Part shown: positions 26,212 to 37,225 of the stretch, piece after piece
Layout: the number at the start of each line of letters is the position of its first letter
How positions within the stretch are numbered: the stretch's first letter is position 1
From: Streptomyces sp. YIM 121038
GTDB taxonomy: Bacteria > Actinomycetota > Actinomycetes > Streptomycetales > Streptomycetaceae
DNA: 64,000 nt
Assembly: GCF_006088715.1 (NCBI RefSeq)
Contig: NZ_CP030771.1
Span: 1,426,001 to 1,490,000, forward strand
Direction of reading: 5' to 3'
Notes under the pieces: generated by a model
Databases searched by the model: none
The model's input: the letters and a program-made list of their open reading frames with translations, nothing else
What the model was told of the DNA's origin: nothing
Position numbers and translations under genes: made by a program

Positions 26212-26307
26212 TATGCCCTCCTGAAGTCAAGATTCCGTTAGAACCCGATGATTATCGGCTAGCTCACAGTGGACACCTGCTCCGCGCGGGGCGGATACGG
26301 TGGCCGC

Positions 26308-26757
26308 GTGATCGAGAGATGGGACGACACGGCTCCGGGGGTGCTGAAGCTGCCCTCGGGCCGTCTGGTGCGTGGGCGCGGTCTGCGAAGGCCGCTGCCC
26401 GAGGGGCCCGCGCCGATGTTCGCCGTGTACCTCCTCGGCAGGCCCGCACCCCCCGTGGAGTGGGACGCGCGCTGGCTGCGCTGGCCTGACTTCCGGCTGC
26501 CGTCGGATCGCGAGGAGGCACGGCGACTGCTCGGCGAGGCCTGGGCGCGGGCCGCGACGGAGCGCGTCGAGGTCGCGTGCGGCGGCGGTGTCGGCCGGAC
26601 CGGCACGGCGCTCGCGTGCCTGGCCGTGCTCGACGGCGTCCCCGGCGACGAGGCCGTCGGATACGTCCGCGCGGGCTATCACCGCCGCGCGGTGGAGACC
26701 CCCTGGCAGCGCCGCTTCGTCCGCGCCTTCGCCGCCGGATCCGGCACCGCCGCCTAG
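26308..26757 (+). CDS. Protein-tyrosine/dual-specificity phosphatase-like protein
   Basis: A 149-residue protein whose catalytic loop VEVACGGGVGRTGTALACLAVL contains the C-x5-R(S/T) signature of cysteine phosphatases (C91, R97). A WPDFRLPSD segment upstream (about residues 60-68) is a good candidate for the general-acid loop: Asp next to Trp-Pro, as in WPD. The start GTG at 26308 (V-I-E-R-W-D-D) is the likely one, although its SD is weak and a longer in-frame start exists at 26269. It is a stand-alone soluble enzyme. Its targets are unknown. Confidence 0.8.
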   Translation: MIERWDDTAPGVLKLPSGRLVRGRGLRRPLPEGPAPMFAVYLLGRPAPPVEWDARWLRWPDFRLPSDREEARRLLGEAWARAATERVEVACGGGVGRTGTALACLAVLDGVPGDEAVGYVRAGYHRRAVETPWQRRFVRAFAAGSGTAA

Positions 26758-26812
26758 GCGCGCGGCGGCCGGGGCGCCGTGAACTCGCCGCGCCCGTACG
26801 TCACTTCCGTAG

Positions 26813-27127
<315 letters not shown>

Positions 27128-27170
27128 GGGCGCGCGCGTTCCCGGCGCCACCGTGCGCTCCGTGCGGCCT

Positions 27171-27944
27171 TCATCGTCGTACGGCGACGTCGAGGAGCAT
27201 CCCGGCGGCCACCGCGAGCAGCACGCAGGCGAAGGCCTGCCGCAGCCGGGGCCCGGAGAGCCGGGCCGCGAGGCGCTTGCCGTCCCAGGCGCCGAGGACG
27301 GCCGCGCCGGTGAACGGCGCGATCACCGACCAGTCGAGGCCCGCCGTGGTGTTGCCCCGCGTGGCCAGCGAGGCAAGGGAGTTGGCCGCGATGACGAGCA
27401 GGCTGGTGCCGGTCGCGGCCCGCATCTCGAAGGCGAGGACGGTGACCAGGGCGGGCACGACGAGGAATCCGCCGCCCACCCCCAGGAGCCCGGTCAGCGC
27501 GCCGAGCGCGGCCCCGGCGCCCGCCGCCCGGGCGGGCCGCACCTCGCCCGACCCGCGCGCCCCCGTCGCCCCCGTCGCCCCCGTCGCCCCCGGCCTGAGC
27601 ATCCGCAGCGCGGCGAGGCCCGCCACGGCGGCGAACGCGCCGGTGAGCACCGGCTGCGGCAGCCGCCCCGCCGCCGCACCCGCCGCGGCGGCGGGCGGGA
27701 TGCCCGCTCCGGCGAACAGGCCCCCCGCGCGCCAGCGGACGTGGCCCGCGCGGGCATGGGCGTACAGGGCGCTCACCGAGGTGACGGCGACGATCAGCAG
27801 GCTCGCGGTGGTCGCGGCGGCCGGGGTGAAGCCGAGCGGATAGATCAGTGCGGGGACCGCGAGGACGCTGCCCCCGCCGCCCAGGGCGCCGAGCGCGAGG
27901 CCCACCACGGCTCCGGCGGTCAGGGCGAGGACGAGCGCGCTCAT
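27171..27944 (-). CDS. TauE/SafE family sulfite exporter
   Basis: A 257-residue membrane protein with about eight hydrophobic helices in two related halves. Each half has a small-residue motif: LGALGGGGSVLAVPALIYPLGF near the N-terminus and LGVGGGFLVVPALVTVL in the second half, the hallmark of TauE/SafE. The family exports sulfite and related sulfur anions. In front of the second half a run of three 9-bp direct repeats (27562-27588) encodes GATGATGAT in the inter-domain loop. It lies 18 bp after the MBL-rhodanese gene on the same strand and is surely co-transcribed. Confidence 0.9.
   Translation of the reverse strand: MSALVLALTAGAVVGLALGALGGGGSVLAVPALIYPLGFTPAAATTASLLIVAVTSVSALYAHARAGHVRWRAGGLFAGAGIPPAAAAGAAAGRLPQPVLTGAFAAVAGLAALRMLRPGATGATGATGARGSGEVRPARAAGAGAALGALTGLLGVGGGFLVVPALVTVLAFEMRAATGTSLLVIAANSLASLATRGNTTAGLDWSVIAPFTGAAVLGAWDGKRLAARLSGPRLRQAFACVLLAVAAGMLLDVAVRR
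27562..27588. repeat. Three tandem 9-bp repeats inside the TauE/SafE gene
   Basis: CCCGTCGCC occurs three times in a row, in frame. It encodes an Ala-Thr-Gly-like tandem in a loop and could vary in number by slippage. Confidence 0.7.
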
Positions 27945-27962
27945 CGACGGTTCCGTGCCGGG

Positions 27963-29333
27963 TCAGGAGGAGGGCCGGAGAGGGACGAGGCCCGCCTGCT
28001 CCGCGGCGGCGAAGCCGTCGTCGACGACGACCACGTCCCGCCCGGCCGCGTCGAGGAGCGAGGCCCCGATCGTCGCCCGCGTACCGCTGGCGCAGTGCAC
28101 CCACACCACGCCGTCCGGCACCTCGCGGACGCGGTCGCGCAGTTCGTGGACGGGGATGTGCACGGAGGCCTCGACCCGGCCGGCGCGGCGCTCGGCGGCG
28201 CGGCGCACGTCGAGCACCACGACGTCGTCGCGTCCCGCGCGGGCCCCGGCGAGGTCGGCGAAGGTGGCGCAGCCACCGGCCGCGAGGCGTCCGCCCGGAC
28301 CCACCCAGGAGCGCGGGTCGCCGGTAGCGGCGGCGGCCGGACGGTCGATGCCGACGCGCACCAGCTCCCGCTGGGCGTGGGCGAGTTGACCGGCCGACGC
28401 GGCGAGCAGCGTGACGGGTCTGCGCCAGGGCAGCAGCCAGGCCAGATAAGTGGCGAGGCTGCCTTCAGCCTCGAAGTTGACGGACCCCGGCACGTGCCCG
28501 GCGGCGAAGGCCACGCGGTGGCGCAGGTCCACCACCCACTCCCCCGCGGCGAGGCGCGCGGCGATGCCCTCGGCGGTCGCGGGCTCCGGCGGGGTGAGGT
28601 CGACGGGGGCGGGCCCCGCGGCGTTGGCCGGGCCCATGTGCGCGTAGTACGCGGGCACGTCGTCGAGCCCGGCGAGCAGCTCGGTGACGAACGCGTCCAC
28701 GTCCTTGGTCAGGGCGGCGTTGCCCGCCCTTTCGGCGCCGACGGTGGTCTCCTCGCCCGGTGCGCGGCCGGACGCGCAGAAACTGCCGAAGCCGTGGGTG
28801 GGCAGCAGCCGCACCGCGTCGTCGAGCGCGTCCGCCAGCCGGTGCGCGGACGCGTGCTGGGCGCGGGCCAGGCGTTCGGTGAGCCGTGGCTCGACGAGGT
28901 CGGGCCGCCCCACCGCGCCGATCAGGAGCGAGCCGCCGGTGAACGCCGCGACCGCGCGGCCGCCCTCGGTCAGGACGTACGCCGTGTGGTGCGGGGTGTG
29001 GCCGGGGGTGGCGAGGGCCCGCAGCGCCAGGTCCTCGTCGACGGTGACCGCGTCGCCGTCCGCGACGGGGGTGTGCGGGAAGGACACGGCGGCCCCGGCC
29101 GGGACCAGATAGCGGGCGCCGGTGAGGCGGGCGAGCTCCAGGCCGCCGCTGAGGTAGTCGTTGTGGACGTGGGTCTCCGCGACGTACGCGATCCGCACGC
29201 CCCGGCGGGCGGCCGCCACGATGACCTGATCGACGTCGCGCGGCGGGTCGATCGCGACGGCCGAGCGGGGGCCCGCCGCCAGATAGCTGCGGTTGCCCAG
29301 GCCCGGGAACTCCAGGGTGTCGACGGCGAACAC
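27963..29333 (-). CDS. MBL-fold persulfide dioxygenase-rhodanese fusion (CstB-like)
   Basis: A 456-residue soluble enzyme. The N-terminal half is a metallo-beta-lactamase fold with the iron site ETHVHNDYLSGG and TPGHTPHHTAYVL, as in ETHE1-type persulfide dioxygenases. Two rhodanese domains follow. The first lacks the active Cys (LAASAGQLAHA), and the second has VHCASGTRA with Cys near residue 414. This MBL-pseudo-rhodanese-rhodanese layout matches CstB, which oxidises and disproportionates persulfides to sulfite and thiosulfate. GTG at 29333 is preceded by GGAGGAG. The product sulfite would leave through the TauE protein encoded just downstream. Confidence 0.9.
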   Translation of the reverse strand: MFAVDTLEFPGLGNRSYLAAGPRSAVAIDPPRDVDQVIVAAARRGVRIAYVAETHVHNDYLSGGLELARLTGARYLVPAGAAVSFPHTPVADGDAVTVDEDLALRALATPGHTPHHTAYVLTEGGRAVAAFTGGSLLIGAVGRPDLVEPRLTERLARAQHASAHRLADALDDAVRLLPTHGFGSFCASGRAPGEETTVGAERAGNAALTKDVDAFVTELLAGLDDVPAYYAHMGPANAAGPAPVDLTPPEPATAEGIAARLAAGEWVVDLRHRVAFAAGHVPGSVNFEAEGSLATYLAWLLPWRRPVTLLAASAGQLAHAQRELVRVGIDRPAAAATGDPRSWVGPGGRLAAGGCATFADLAGARAGRDDVVVLDVRRAAERRAGRVEASVHIPVHELRDRVREVPDGVVWVHCASGTRATIGASLLDAAGRDVVVVDDGFAAAEQAGLVPLRPSS

Positions 29334-29371
29334 GGCGGCTCCTCCCCATGCGGCGGCGGTACCGGGCGAGT

Positions 29372-29385
29372 ACCCAGGGGGGTAT
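29372..29385. promoter_or_regulatory. CsoR/CstR-type operator TACCCAGGGGGGTA
   Basis: An interrupted inverted repeat TACCC...GGGTA with a G-tract lies 39 bp upstream of the MBL-rhodanese start. CsoR/CstR-family repressors bind G-tract dyads of this shape with A/T-rich ends. It fits control of the sulfur operon by the repressor encoded at 26846. Confidence 0.6.
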
Positions 29386-29450
29386 TTTCGATTCCGGCCG
29401 CCGCACAGGTTGGCGCGGTTCTTACCCCCGCGCGGGCGCCCGCCCCGCGC

Positions 29451-29870
29451 TCACGCCCCCGCGGCCGGGGCCCCGTCGGCCCCTGGCGCGGGCAGGGACC
29501 GGGTGAGCTGGTGCGATCTGCGCAGGCGGCCGTCCTCGGTGAACTCGCCGAAGAGGTGCACCTCGGTGACGGTGGGGCCGCCCTTGCGGGTCCGGGCGTG
29601 CATCGTGAGGCGGGCGGCGATCCGGCCGCCGTCCGCGACGGCCTCGTGCACGTCGAACCGCCAGCCGACCACGTTCTTGCGCACGGGGCGCAGATGGGCG
29701 AGGAGGCGATCGTGGTCGATCGGCACCCCGTCGCTGATCTGCACGACGTCCGGCGTGTAGTGGCGCTCCATGACGGACTCCGGCGCGTCGCCACGGACCG
29801 TGGACTCGGTGAGGGAGGTGAAGAAGTCCGCGATGAACTGTTCGGGGGTGGTGTCGGCTAGTGGCTTCAT
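29451..29870 (-). CDS. SnoaL-like / NTF2-fold protein
   Basis: A 139-residue protein beginning M-K-P-L-A-D-T-T-P-E-Q-F with AGGAG five bases upstream of ATG at 29870. The pattern F-x-x-x-x-T-E-S-T...MERHYTPDVVQISDGVPIDHDRLLAHLRPVRK followed by three beta strands (HEAVADGGRIAARLTMHAR, VTEVHLFGEFTEDGRLRRSHQLTR) is the NTF2/SnoaL cone fold. Members are small isomerases, hydrolases or simple binding proteins. No catalytic Asp/His pair can be assigned. It is divergent from the TetR gene 129 bp away. Confidence 0.8.
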   Translation of the reverse strand: MKPLADTTPEQFIADFFTSLTESTVRGDAPESVMERHYTPDVVQISDGVPIDHDRLLAHLRPVRKNVVGWRFDVHEAVADGGRIAARLTMHARTRKGGPTVTEVHLFGEFTEDGRLRRSHQLTRSLPAPGADGAPAAGA

Positions 29871-29955
29871 GACGCTCCTGTCCACTGGGCGGGTGCCGTT
29901 GACCGCCGGGCGGGTGCCCGTCGGCCGGGGCGTCGGGCTACGATCTCTGACATCT

Positions 29956-29998
29956 CTGTAAGATATGAGTGCTCGACAACTTAGACAAGGCTGTAAGA
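29956..29998. promoter_or_regulatory. Direct repeats CTGTAAGA in the SnoaL/TetR divergent region
   Basis: CTGTAAGA occurs at 29956-29963 and 29991-29998. TAAGAT within the first copy (29959-29964) could be a -10 box for the TetR gene. The related ATCTCTGA/ATCTCTGT pair lies just upstream. The repeats probably belong to TetR autoregulation. Confidence 0.4.
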
Positions 29999-29999
29999 G

Positions 30000-30596
30000 A
30001 TGACGCCTCCCACGGAACCGCCCCGGCGCCGCCGCGCCGACGCCGAGCGCAGCAGAGCCGCTGTCCTGGACGCGGCGGTACGCCTGCTGCGGCAGCGGCC
30101 GGACGCGGGCATGGCGGCCGTCGCCGAGGCGGCGGGCGTGACCCGGCAGACCGTCTACGCCCACTTCTCCTCCCGCGACGACCTCCTCACGGCCGCCGTC
30201 GACCGGATCACCCAGGACGCGGTCGCCGCCCTGGACGCCGCCGCACTCGACGAAGGGCCCGCCGTCCAGGCGCTGTTGAGGTTCCTCGACGCCTCCTGGG
30301 CGTCGTTCGAGAACAACGCGTGGCTGCTTCAGGCGCCGCCCGCCGCCGGTGCCGCGGAGCGCGACGAGGCCCGCCACGAGCCCGTCACCGAGCGGCTCGT
30401 CCGGCTGGTCGAACGGGGCCAGGAGGCGGGCGAGTTCGCCCCCGGCCTCGCGCCGCGCTGGCTGGTGGCCATGACGGTCGCCCTCGGCCACGCCGCCGGT
30501 GACGAGGTCGCCGCGGGGCGCGTGCCGAGCGCCGCCGCCGGGGCCGCGCTGCGCACGACGGTCCTCCGGGCCCTCGGCGCCACGGAGCCCGGCTAG
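30000..30596 (+). CDS. TetR family transcriptional regulator
   Basis: A 198-residue protein with the TetR helix-turn-helix at residues 15-60: RAAVLDAAVRLLRQRPDAGMAAVAEAAGVTRQTVYAHFSSRDDLLTAAV. The C-terminal helical domain (ALLRFLDASWASFENN and ERLVRLVERGQEAGEFAPGLAPRWL) would bind ligand and dimerise. The start ATG at 30000 has only a weak AAGG ten bases upstream. It is divergent from the SnoaL-like gene and is followed 84 bp later by a Baeyer-Villiger monooxygenase; both are candidate targets. Confidence 0.92.
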   Translation: MTPPTEPPRRRRADAERSRAAVLDAAVRLLRQRPDAGMAAVAEAAGVTRQTVYAHFSSRDDLLTAAVDRITQDAVAALDAAALDEGPAVQALLRFLDASWASFENNAWLLQAPPAAGAAERDEARHEPVTERLVRLVERGQEAGEFAPGLAPRWLVAMTVALGHAAGDEVAAGRVPSAAAGAALRTTVLRALGATEPG

Positions 30597-30680
30597 GGCG
30601 TGCCCGGGCCCTGGCCCGTCCGCACCGGAGGACGCCGACTCCCCCTGCCGCAGCGCACGCTCAGCTGCTAAGGAAGGGGC

Positions 30681-32138
30681 ATGACAGATCACGTCGCCGT
30701 CATCGGTGCCGGGTTCGCCGGCCTGTGCATGGCCATGCGCCTGACCCGGGCCGGTGTCACCTCGTTCACCGTGTACGAGAAGGCCGACGACCTGGGCGGG
30801 GTGTGGCGGGACAACACCTACCCGGGTGCGGGCTGCGACATCCCCTCGCAGCTGTACTCGTACTCCTTCGCGCCCCGCGAGGACTGGAGCCGCGCCTACC
30901 CCGGGCAGCCGGAGCTGCTGCGCTATCTGCACGACTGCGCCGACGCCCACGGCCTGCGCCCCCGGATCCGCTTCGGCACGGAGATCGTCGCGGCCTCGTA
31001 CGACGAGACGCACCGGCGCTGGGAGCTGCGCACCGCCGCGGGCCGCGTGCACCGCGCCCGGGTCCTGGTGACGGCCGTCGGCCAGCTGAACAGGCCCCGC
31101 TTCCCCGACGTCCCCGGCCGCGGGGACTTCGCGGGCACCGCGTTCCACTCGGCCCGCTGGAACCACGGGCACGACCTGGCAGGGAAGTCCGTCGGGGTGA
31201 TCGGGACCGGCCCGAGCGCGGTGCAGTTCGTGCCGCGCGTCGCGCGACAGGCGCGCACCCTGCGGGTGTTCCAGCGCTCGGCGAACTGGGTCATGCCCAA
31301 GTGGGACTACCGCTACGGGCCCGTCCACCAGGCCCTGTTCCGCACGGCGCCAGGCCGCCTCGCCTTCCGCGGCGGCTGGTTCGCCTTCTGCGACACCGTG
31401 CTGTACTCGGCCGTGCGGGGCGGGCGGCTCGGCAAGGCCGTCGAGTACCTCTGCCGCCGCCAACTGCGCACACAGGTAACGGATCCGGCGCTGCGGGCCA
31501 AGCTCACCCCCGACTTCCCCCTCGGCTGCAAGCGCGTCCTCATCTCGGACGACTACCTTCCGGCGCTCGGGCGGGACAACGTCGAGCTGATCACCGAGAG
31601 GGTCACCCGGATCACCCCGCGCGGCGTCGTGACCGCCGACGGCGCCGAACACGCCCTCGACACCCTCATCTACGGCACGGGGTTCACCGCCACCGAGTTC
31701 CTCGCCCCCGTGACCGTCACCGGGCGGGACGGCCGGCTCCTCCGCGAGGAGACCTGGGCGGACGGGGCGGCCGCCTTCCTCGGCATGACCGTGCCCGGCT
31801 TCCCCAACCTCTTCCTCCTCTACGGCCCGAACACCAATCTCGGCAACAACTCCGTGGTCCTCATGATCGAGGCCCAGGTCCGCTACGTCCTCGACTGCCT
31901 GGCCACGCTCGACCGCGACGGCCGGGGCGAGTGGGAGGTGTCCCCCGGGGCCTTCGCCGCCTTCCAGGACCGCGTCCAGGAGGCCCTGGGCGAGACGGTG
32001 TGGCAGGCGGGCTGCGACAGCTGGTACAAGACCGCGACCGGCCGGATCACCAACAACTGGCCGTACCGCGCCGCCCGCTACCGCGCCCTCACCCGCCGCC
32101 CCGGCCGGGCGGCCGCACGTCCGGCGACGAAGGAGTGA
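30681..32138 (+). CDS. Baeyer-Villiger flavin monooxygenase
   Basis: A 485-residue enzyme with GAGFAGLCMA (FAD, residues 9-18), GTGPSAVQFVP (NADPH) and the class-defining fingerprint F-x-G-x3-H-x3-W at residues 150-160 (FAGTAFHSARW). The later motif YGTGFTATEF and C-terminal NTNLGNNSVVLMIEAQ are also typical. The enzyme inserts one oxygen next to a ketone using NADPH and O2, giving an ester or lactone. Its substrate is unknown. AGGAAGGGG lies just upstream of ATG. It is on the same strand as the TetR gene. Confidence 0.93.
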   Translation: MTDHVAVIGAGFAGLCMAMRLTRAGVTSFTVYEKADDLGGVWRDNTYPGAGCDIPSQLYSYSFAPREDWSRAYPGQPELLRYLHDCADAHGLRPRIRFGTEIVAASYDETHRRWELRTAAGRVHRARVLVTAVGQLNRPRFPDVPGRGDFAGTAFHSARWNHGHDLAGKSVGVIGTGPSAVQFVPRVARQARTLRVFQRSANWVMPKWDYRYGPVHQALFRTAPGRLAFRGGWFAFCDTVLYSAVRGGRLGKAVEYLCRRQLRTQVTDPALRAKLTPDFPLGCKRVLISDDYLPALGRDNVELITERVTRITPRGVVTADGAEHALDTLIYGTGFTATEFLAPVTVTGRDGRLLREETWADGAAAFLGMTVPGFPNLFLLYGPNTNLGNNSVVLMIEAQVRYVLDCLATLDRDGRGEWEVSPGAFAAFQDRVQEALGETVWQAGCDSWYKTATGRITNNWPYRAARYRALTRRPGRAAARPATKE

Positions 32139-32171
32139 CGGGAAACCGCCCTCTCCCGCCCACCCATTGCG

Positions 32172-32208
32172 TTTGGCATAGGACAATCCTATGTTTGGCA
32201 CAGGACAA
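32172..32208 (+). promoter_or_regulatory. MocR-type operator: direct repeats plus palindrome
   Basis: TTTGGCATAGGACAA (32172-32186) and TTTGGCACAGGACAA (32194-32208) are 15-bp direct repeats differing at one base, spaced 22 bp (two helical turns). Overlapping them is the inverted repeat CATAGGA-N3-TCCTATG (32177-32193). Mixed direct and inverted repeats just upstream of the gene are usual for autoregulated MocR/PdxR proteins. Confidence 0.65.
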
Positions 32209-32237
32209 AGTCCGGCCGAGCCGTGGAGGTGGTGGGC

Positions 32238-33557
32238 GTGGCGATCCGCGGGGCGACGGCCGTGGAGATCGCGGAGAGCGTGCGGGACCTGATCACGGCC
32301 GGAGAGCTGGCGCCCGCGGATCCGCTGCCGCCGGTGCGGGCGCTCGCGGCCGACCTCGGGGTGAACCGGAACACGGTGGCGGCGGCGTACCGCCAGCTGG
32401 TGGTCGCCGGGGTGGCCGAGACCCACGGGCGCGGCGGGACCGTGGTCGCGGGGACGCCCCAACTGGCCCGCGAGGGCGCCGGGTTCGGCGGCGGCCTCAC
32501 CGACCTGGCCAGCGGCAACCCCGATCCCCTGCTGCTGCCCGACGTCCTCGCGGCGGCCGGGCGCGGCGGCTACCGGCCGCAGCTGTACGGCGCGCCCGCC
32601 GTCGACCCCGGCCTCCTGGAGTGGGCGACCGCGCACTTCGCCGAGGACCTGCCGGACCGCCCGTTCCGGGTCCTGGTGGCCAACGGCGCGGCGGACGCCA
32701 CGGAGCGCCTCCTCACCGCCCACCTCACGCGCGGCGACGCCGTGGCCGTGGAGGACCCGTGCTTCCTCGCGAGCATCGGCACGCTGCGCCTGAACGGCTA
32801 CCGCACCGCCCCGGTGGCGGTCGACCACGCCGGGATGCGCCCGCAGGCGCTGCGCGCCGCCCTGGAGTCGGGGGCGCGCGCGGTGGTGTGCACGCCGCGC
32901 GCCCACAACCCGACCGGAGCGAGCCTGACCGCGGGGCGGGCCGCCGAGCTGCGCGCCGTCCTGGCCGCGCACCCGGGGGTCCTGGTCGTCGAGGACGACC
33001 ACTTCTCGGCCGTCTCCGCCGTGCCGTACCACCGCGTCACGCCGACGGGGACCGCCACCTGGGGGCTGGTGCGCTCGGTGTCGAAGTTCCTCGGCCCGGA
33101 CCTGCGCCTGGCCCTCGTCGCCGCCGACCGGGAGACCGCCCGGCGCCTGGAGACCCGGCTGAGCGCGGGCACGATGTGGGTGAGCCTGCTGCTCCAGCAC
33201 ACCGTCCGCGAACTCCTGCGCGATCCGGACGTGCGGGCCCTGCACGACCGGGCGCGCCGCGCCTACGCCGCGCGCTCGGCGCTCCTGGTCGGGGAGCTGG
33301 CCGCGCACGGCATCGGCGTCCCCGCCGCCCACCGCCCCGACGGCCTGAACGTCTGGGTGGACCTGGACCGGCGGGCCCGGCCCGTCGTCGAGGCCCTCGC
33401 GCGCCGCGGCTGGGCGGTGCGCCCCGGTGACCTCTTCGCCGCGGGTCCCGCCGACCGGCAGGCGCTGCGGATCACGACCGCCACGCTCACCGGGGCGCTC
33501 GCCCGGCGGTTCGCCGCCGATCTGGCCGCCGTCCTCGACCGTCCGCACGCCGTGTGA
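32238..33557 (+). CDS. MocR-type PLP-dependent aminotransferase/GntR regulator
   Basis: A 439-residue fusion. Residues 1-75 form a GntR winged helix (VEIAESVRDLITAGELAPADPLPPVRALAADLGVNRNTVAAAYRQL). The rest is a fold-type I aminotransferase with VANGAADATERLL, TPRAHNPTGASL, VVEDDHFSAVS and the PLP Lys near residue 283 (SVSKFLGPDLRLAL). MocR proteins sense PLP or an amino compound and do not usually transaminate. GTG at 32238 has GGAGG eight bases upstream; an earlier GTG at 32223 lies inside that site. The DHDPS-like gene 62 bp downstream on the same strand is its likely target. Confidence 0.9.
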   Translation: MAIRGATAVEIAESVRDLITAGELAPADPLPPVRALAADLGVNRNTVAAAYRQLVVAGVAETHGRGGTVVAGTPQLAREGAGFGGGLTDLASGNPDPLLLPDVLAAAGRGGYRPQLYGAPAVDPGLLEWATAHFAEDLPDRPFRVLVANGAADATERLLTAHLTRGDAVAVEDPCFLASIGTLRLNGYRTAPVAVDHAGMRPQALRAALESGARAVVCTPRAHNPTGASLTAGRAAELRAVLAAHPGVLVVEDDHFSAVSAVPYHRVTPTGTATWGLVRSVSKFLGPDLRLALVAADRETARRLETRLSAGTMWVSLLLQHTVRELLRDPDVRALHDRARRAYAARSALLVGELAAHGIGVPAAHRPDGLNVWVDLDRRARPVVEALARRGWAVRPGDLFAAGPADRQALRITTATLTGALARRFAADLAAVLDRPHAV

Positions 33558-34507
33558 GCCGCCCCGGGCCCCGCACGCCCTCCGCTCCCGCACACTCTCC
33601 GCAGAAGGGACATCCCGTCATGTTCACCGGCCTCAGCGCCTTCCCCCTCACCCCCACCGACGAGTCGGGCGTCGACGAGCGGGCCTACGCCCGGCTCGTC
33701 GCGCGCCTCGCCGCCGCGGGCGTGGACTCGATCGGCGCGCTCGGCTCCACCGGCGGCTACGCCTATCTGACCCGCGAGGAGCGCGCCCGCGCCACGCGCG
33801 TCGCCGTCGAGGCGGCCGGGGACACCCCGGTCCTCGTCGGGATCGGCGCCCTGCGCACCGCGCAGGTCCTGGCGCTGGCCGAGGACGCCCAGAAGGCGGG
33901 CGCGGCGGCGGTCCTGCTCGCCCCGATGACGTACCAGCCGCTCGGCGACGACGAGGTGTTCGGGCTCTACGAGGACGTGACGCGCGAGCTGTCCGTGCCG
34001 CTGTGCGTGTACGACAACCCGCGCACCACCCACGTGGACTTCAGCGACGAACTCCACGGCCGCATCGCGCGGTTGCCGAACGTCGCCGCGATCAAGATCC
34101 CGCCGGTGCCCGGCGATCCGGCCGCGGCCCGGGAGCGCGTCGCCGCGCTGCGGGCGCTCGTCCCGGACACGGTCTCGCTCGGCGTGAGCGGCGACTGGTC
34201 GGCGGCCACCGGGCTGAGCGCGGGGTGCGACGTGTGGTACTCGGTCCTCGGCGGGCTCTTCCCCGCCGTCGCCCTCGCCCTCACCCGGGCGGCCAGGAAC
34301 GGGGACGCGGCCGGGGCCGCGGCCCGCTCCGCGTGCCTCGAACCGCTGTGGGAGCTGTTCCGGCGCCACGGCGGCCTGCGCGTCATGTCGGCCGCGGCCG
34401 CCCATCTGGGCCTCGCGTCGGAGCCGAACCTGCCCCGGCCGCTGCGCGGCCTCGCCGCCGAGGACCGCGACCGCCTGGTCGCCGTCCTCGACGGCCTGGG
34501 CCTCGCC

Positions 34508-37218
<2,711 letters not shown>

Positions 37219-37225
<7 letters not shown>

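Noticed and set aside
25910..26224. Plus-strand ORF in the gap after the caspase-NTPase gene
   Set aside because: It has no ribosome-binding site and no domain. The opposite-strand 60-codon frame has a perfect AGGAGG and is the better candidate.
29451..33593. A 1380-codon minus-strand frame covering TetR, BVMO and MocR genes
   Set aside because: Only its last 139 codons are real (the SnoaL-like protein, from ATG at 29870). The rest is antisense to clear genes and lacks any recognisable fold.
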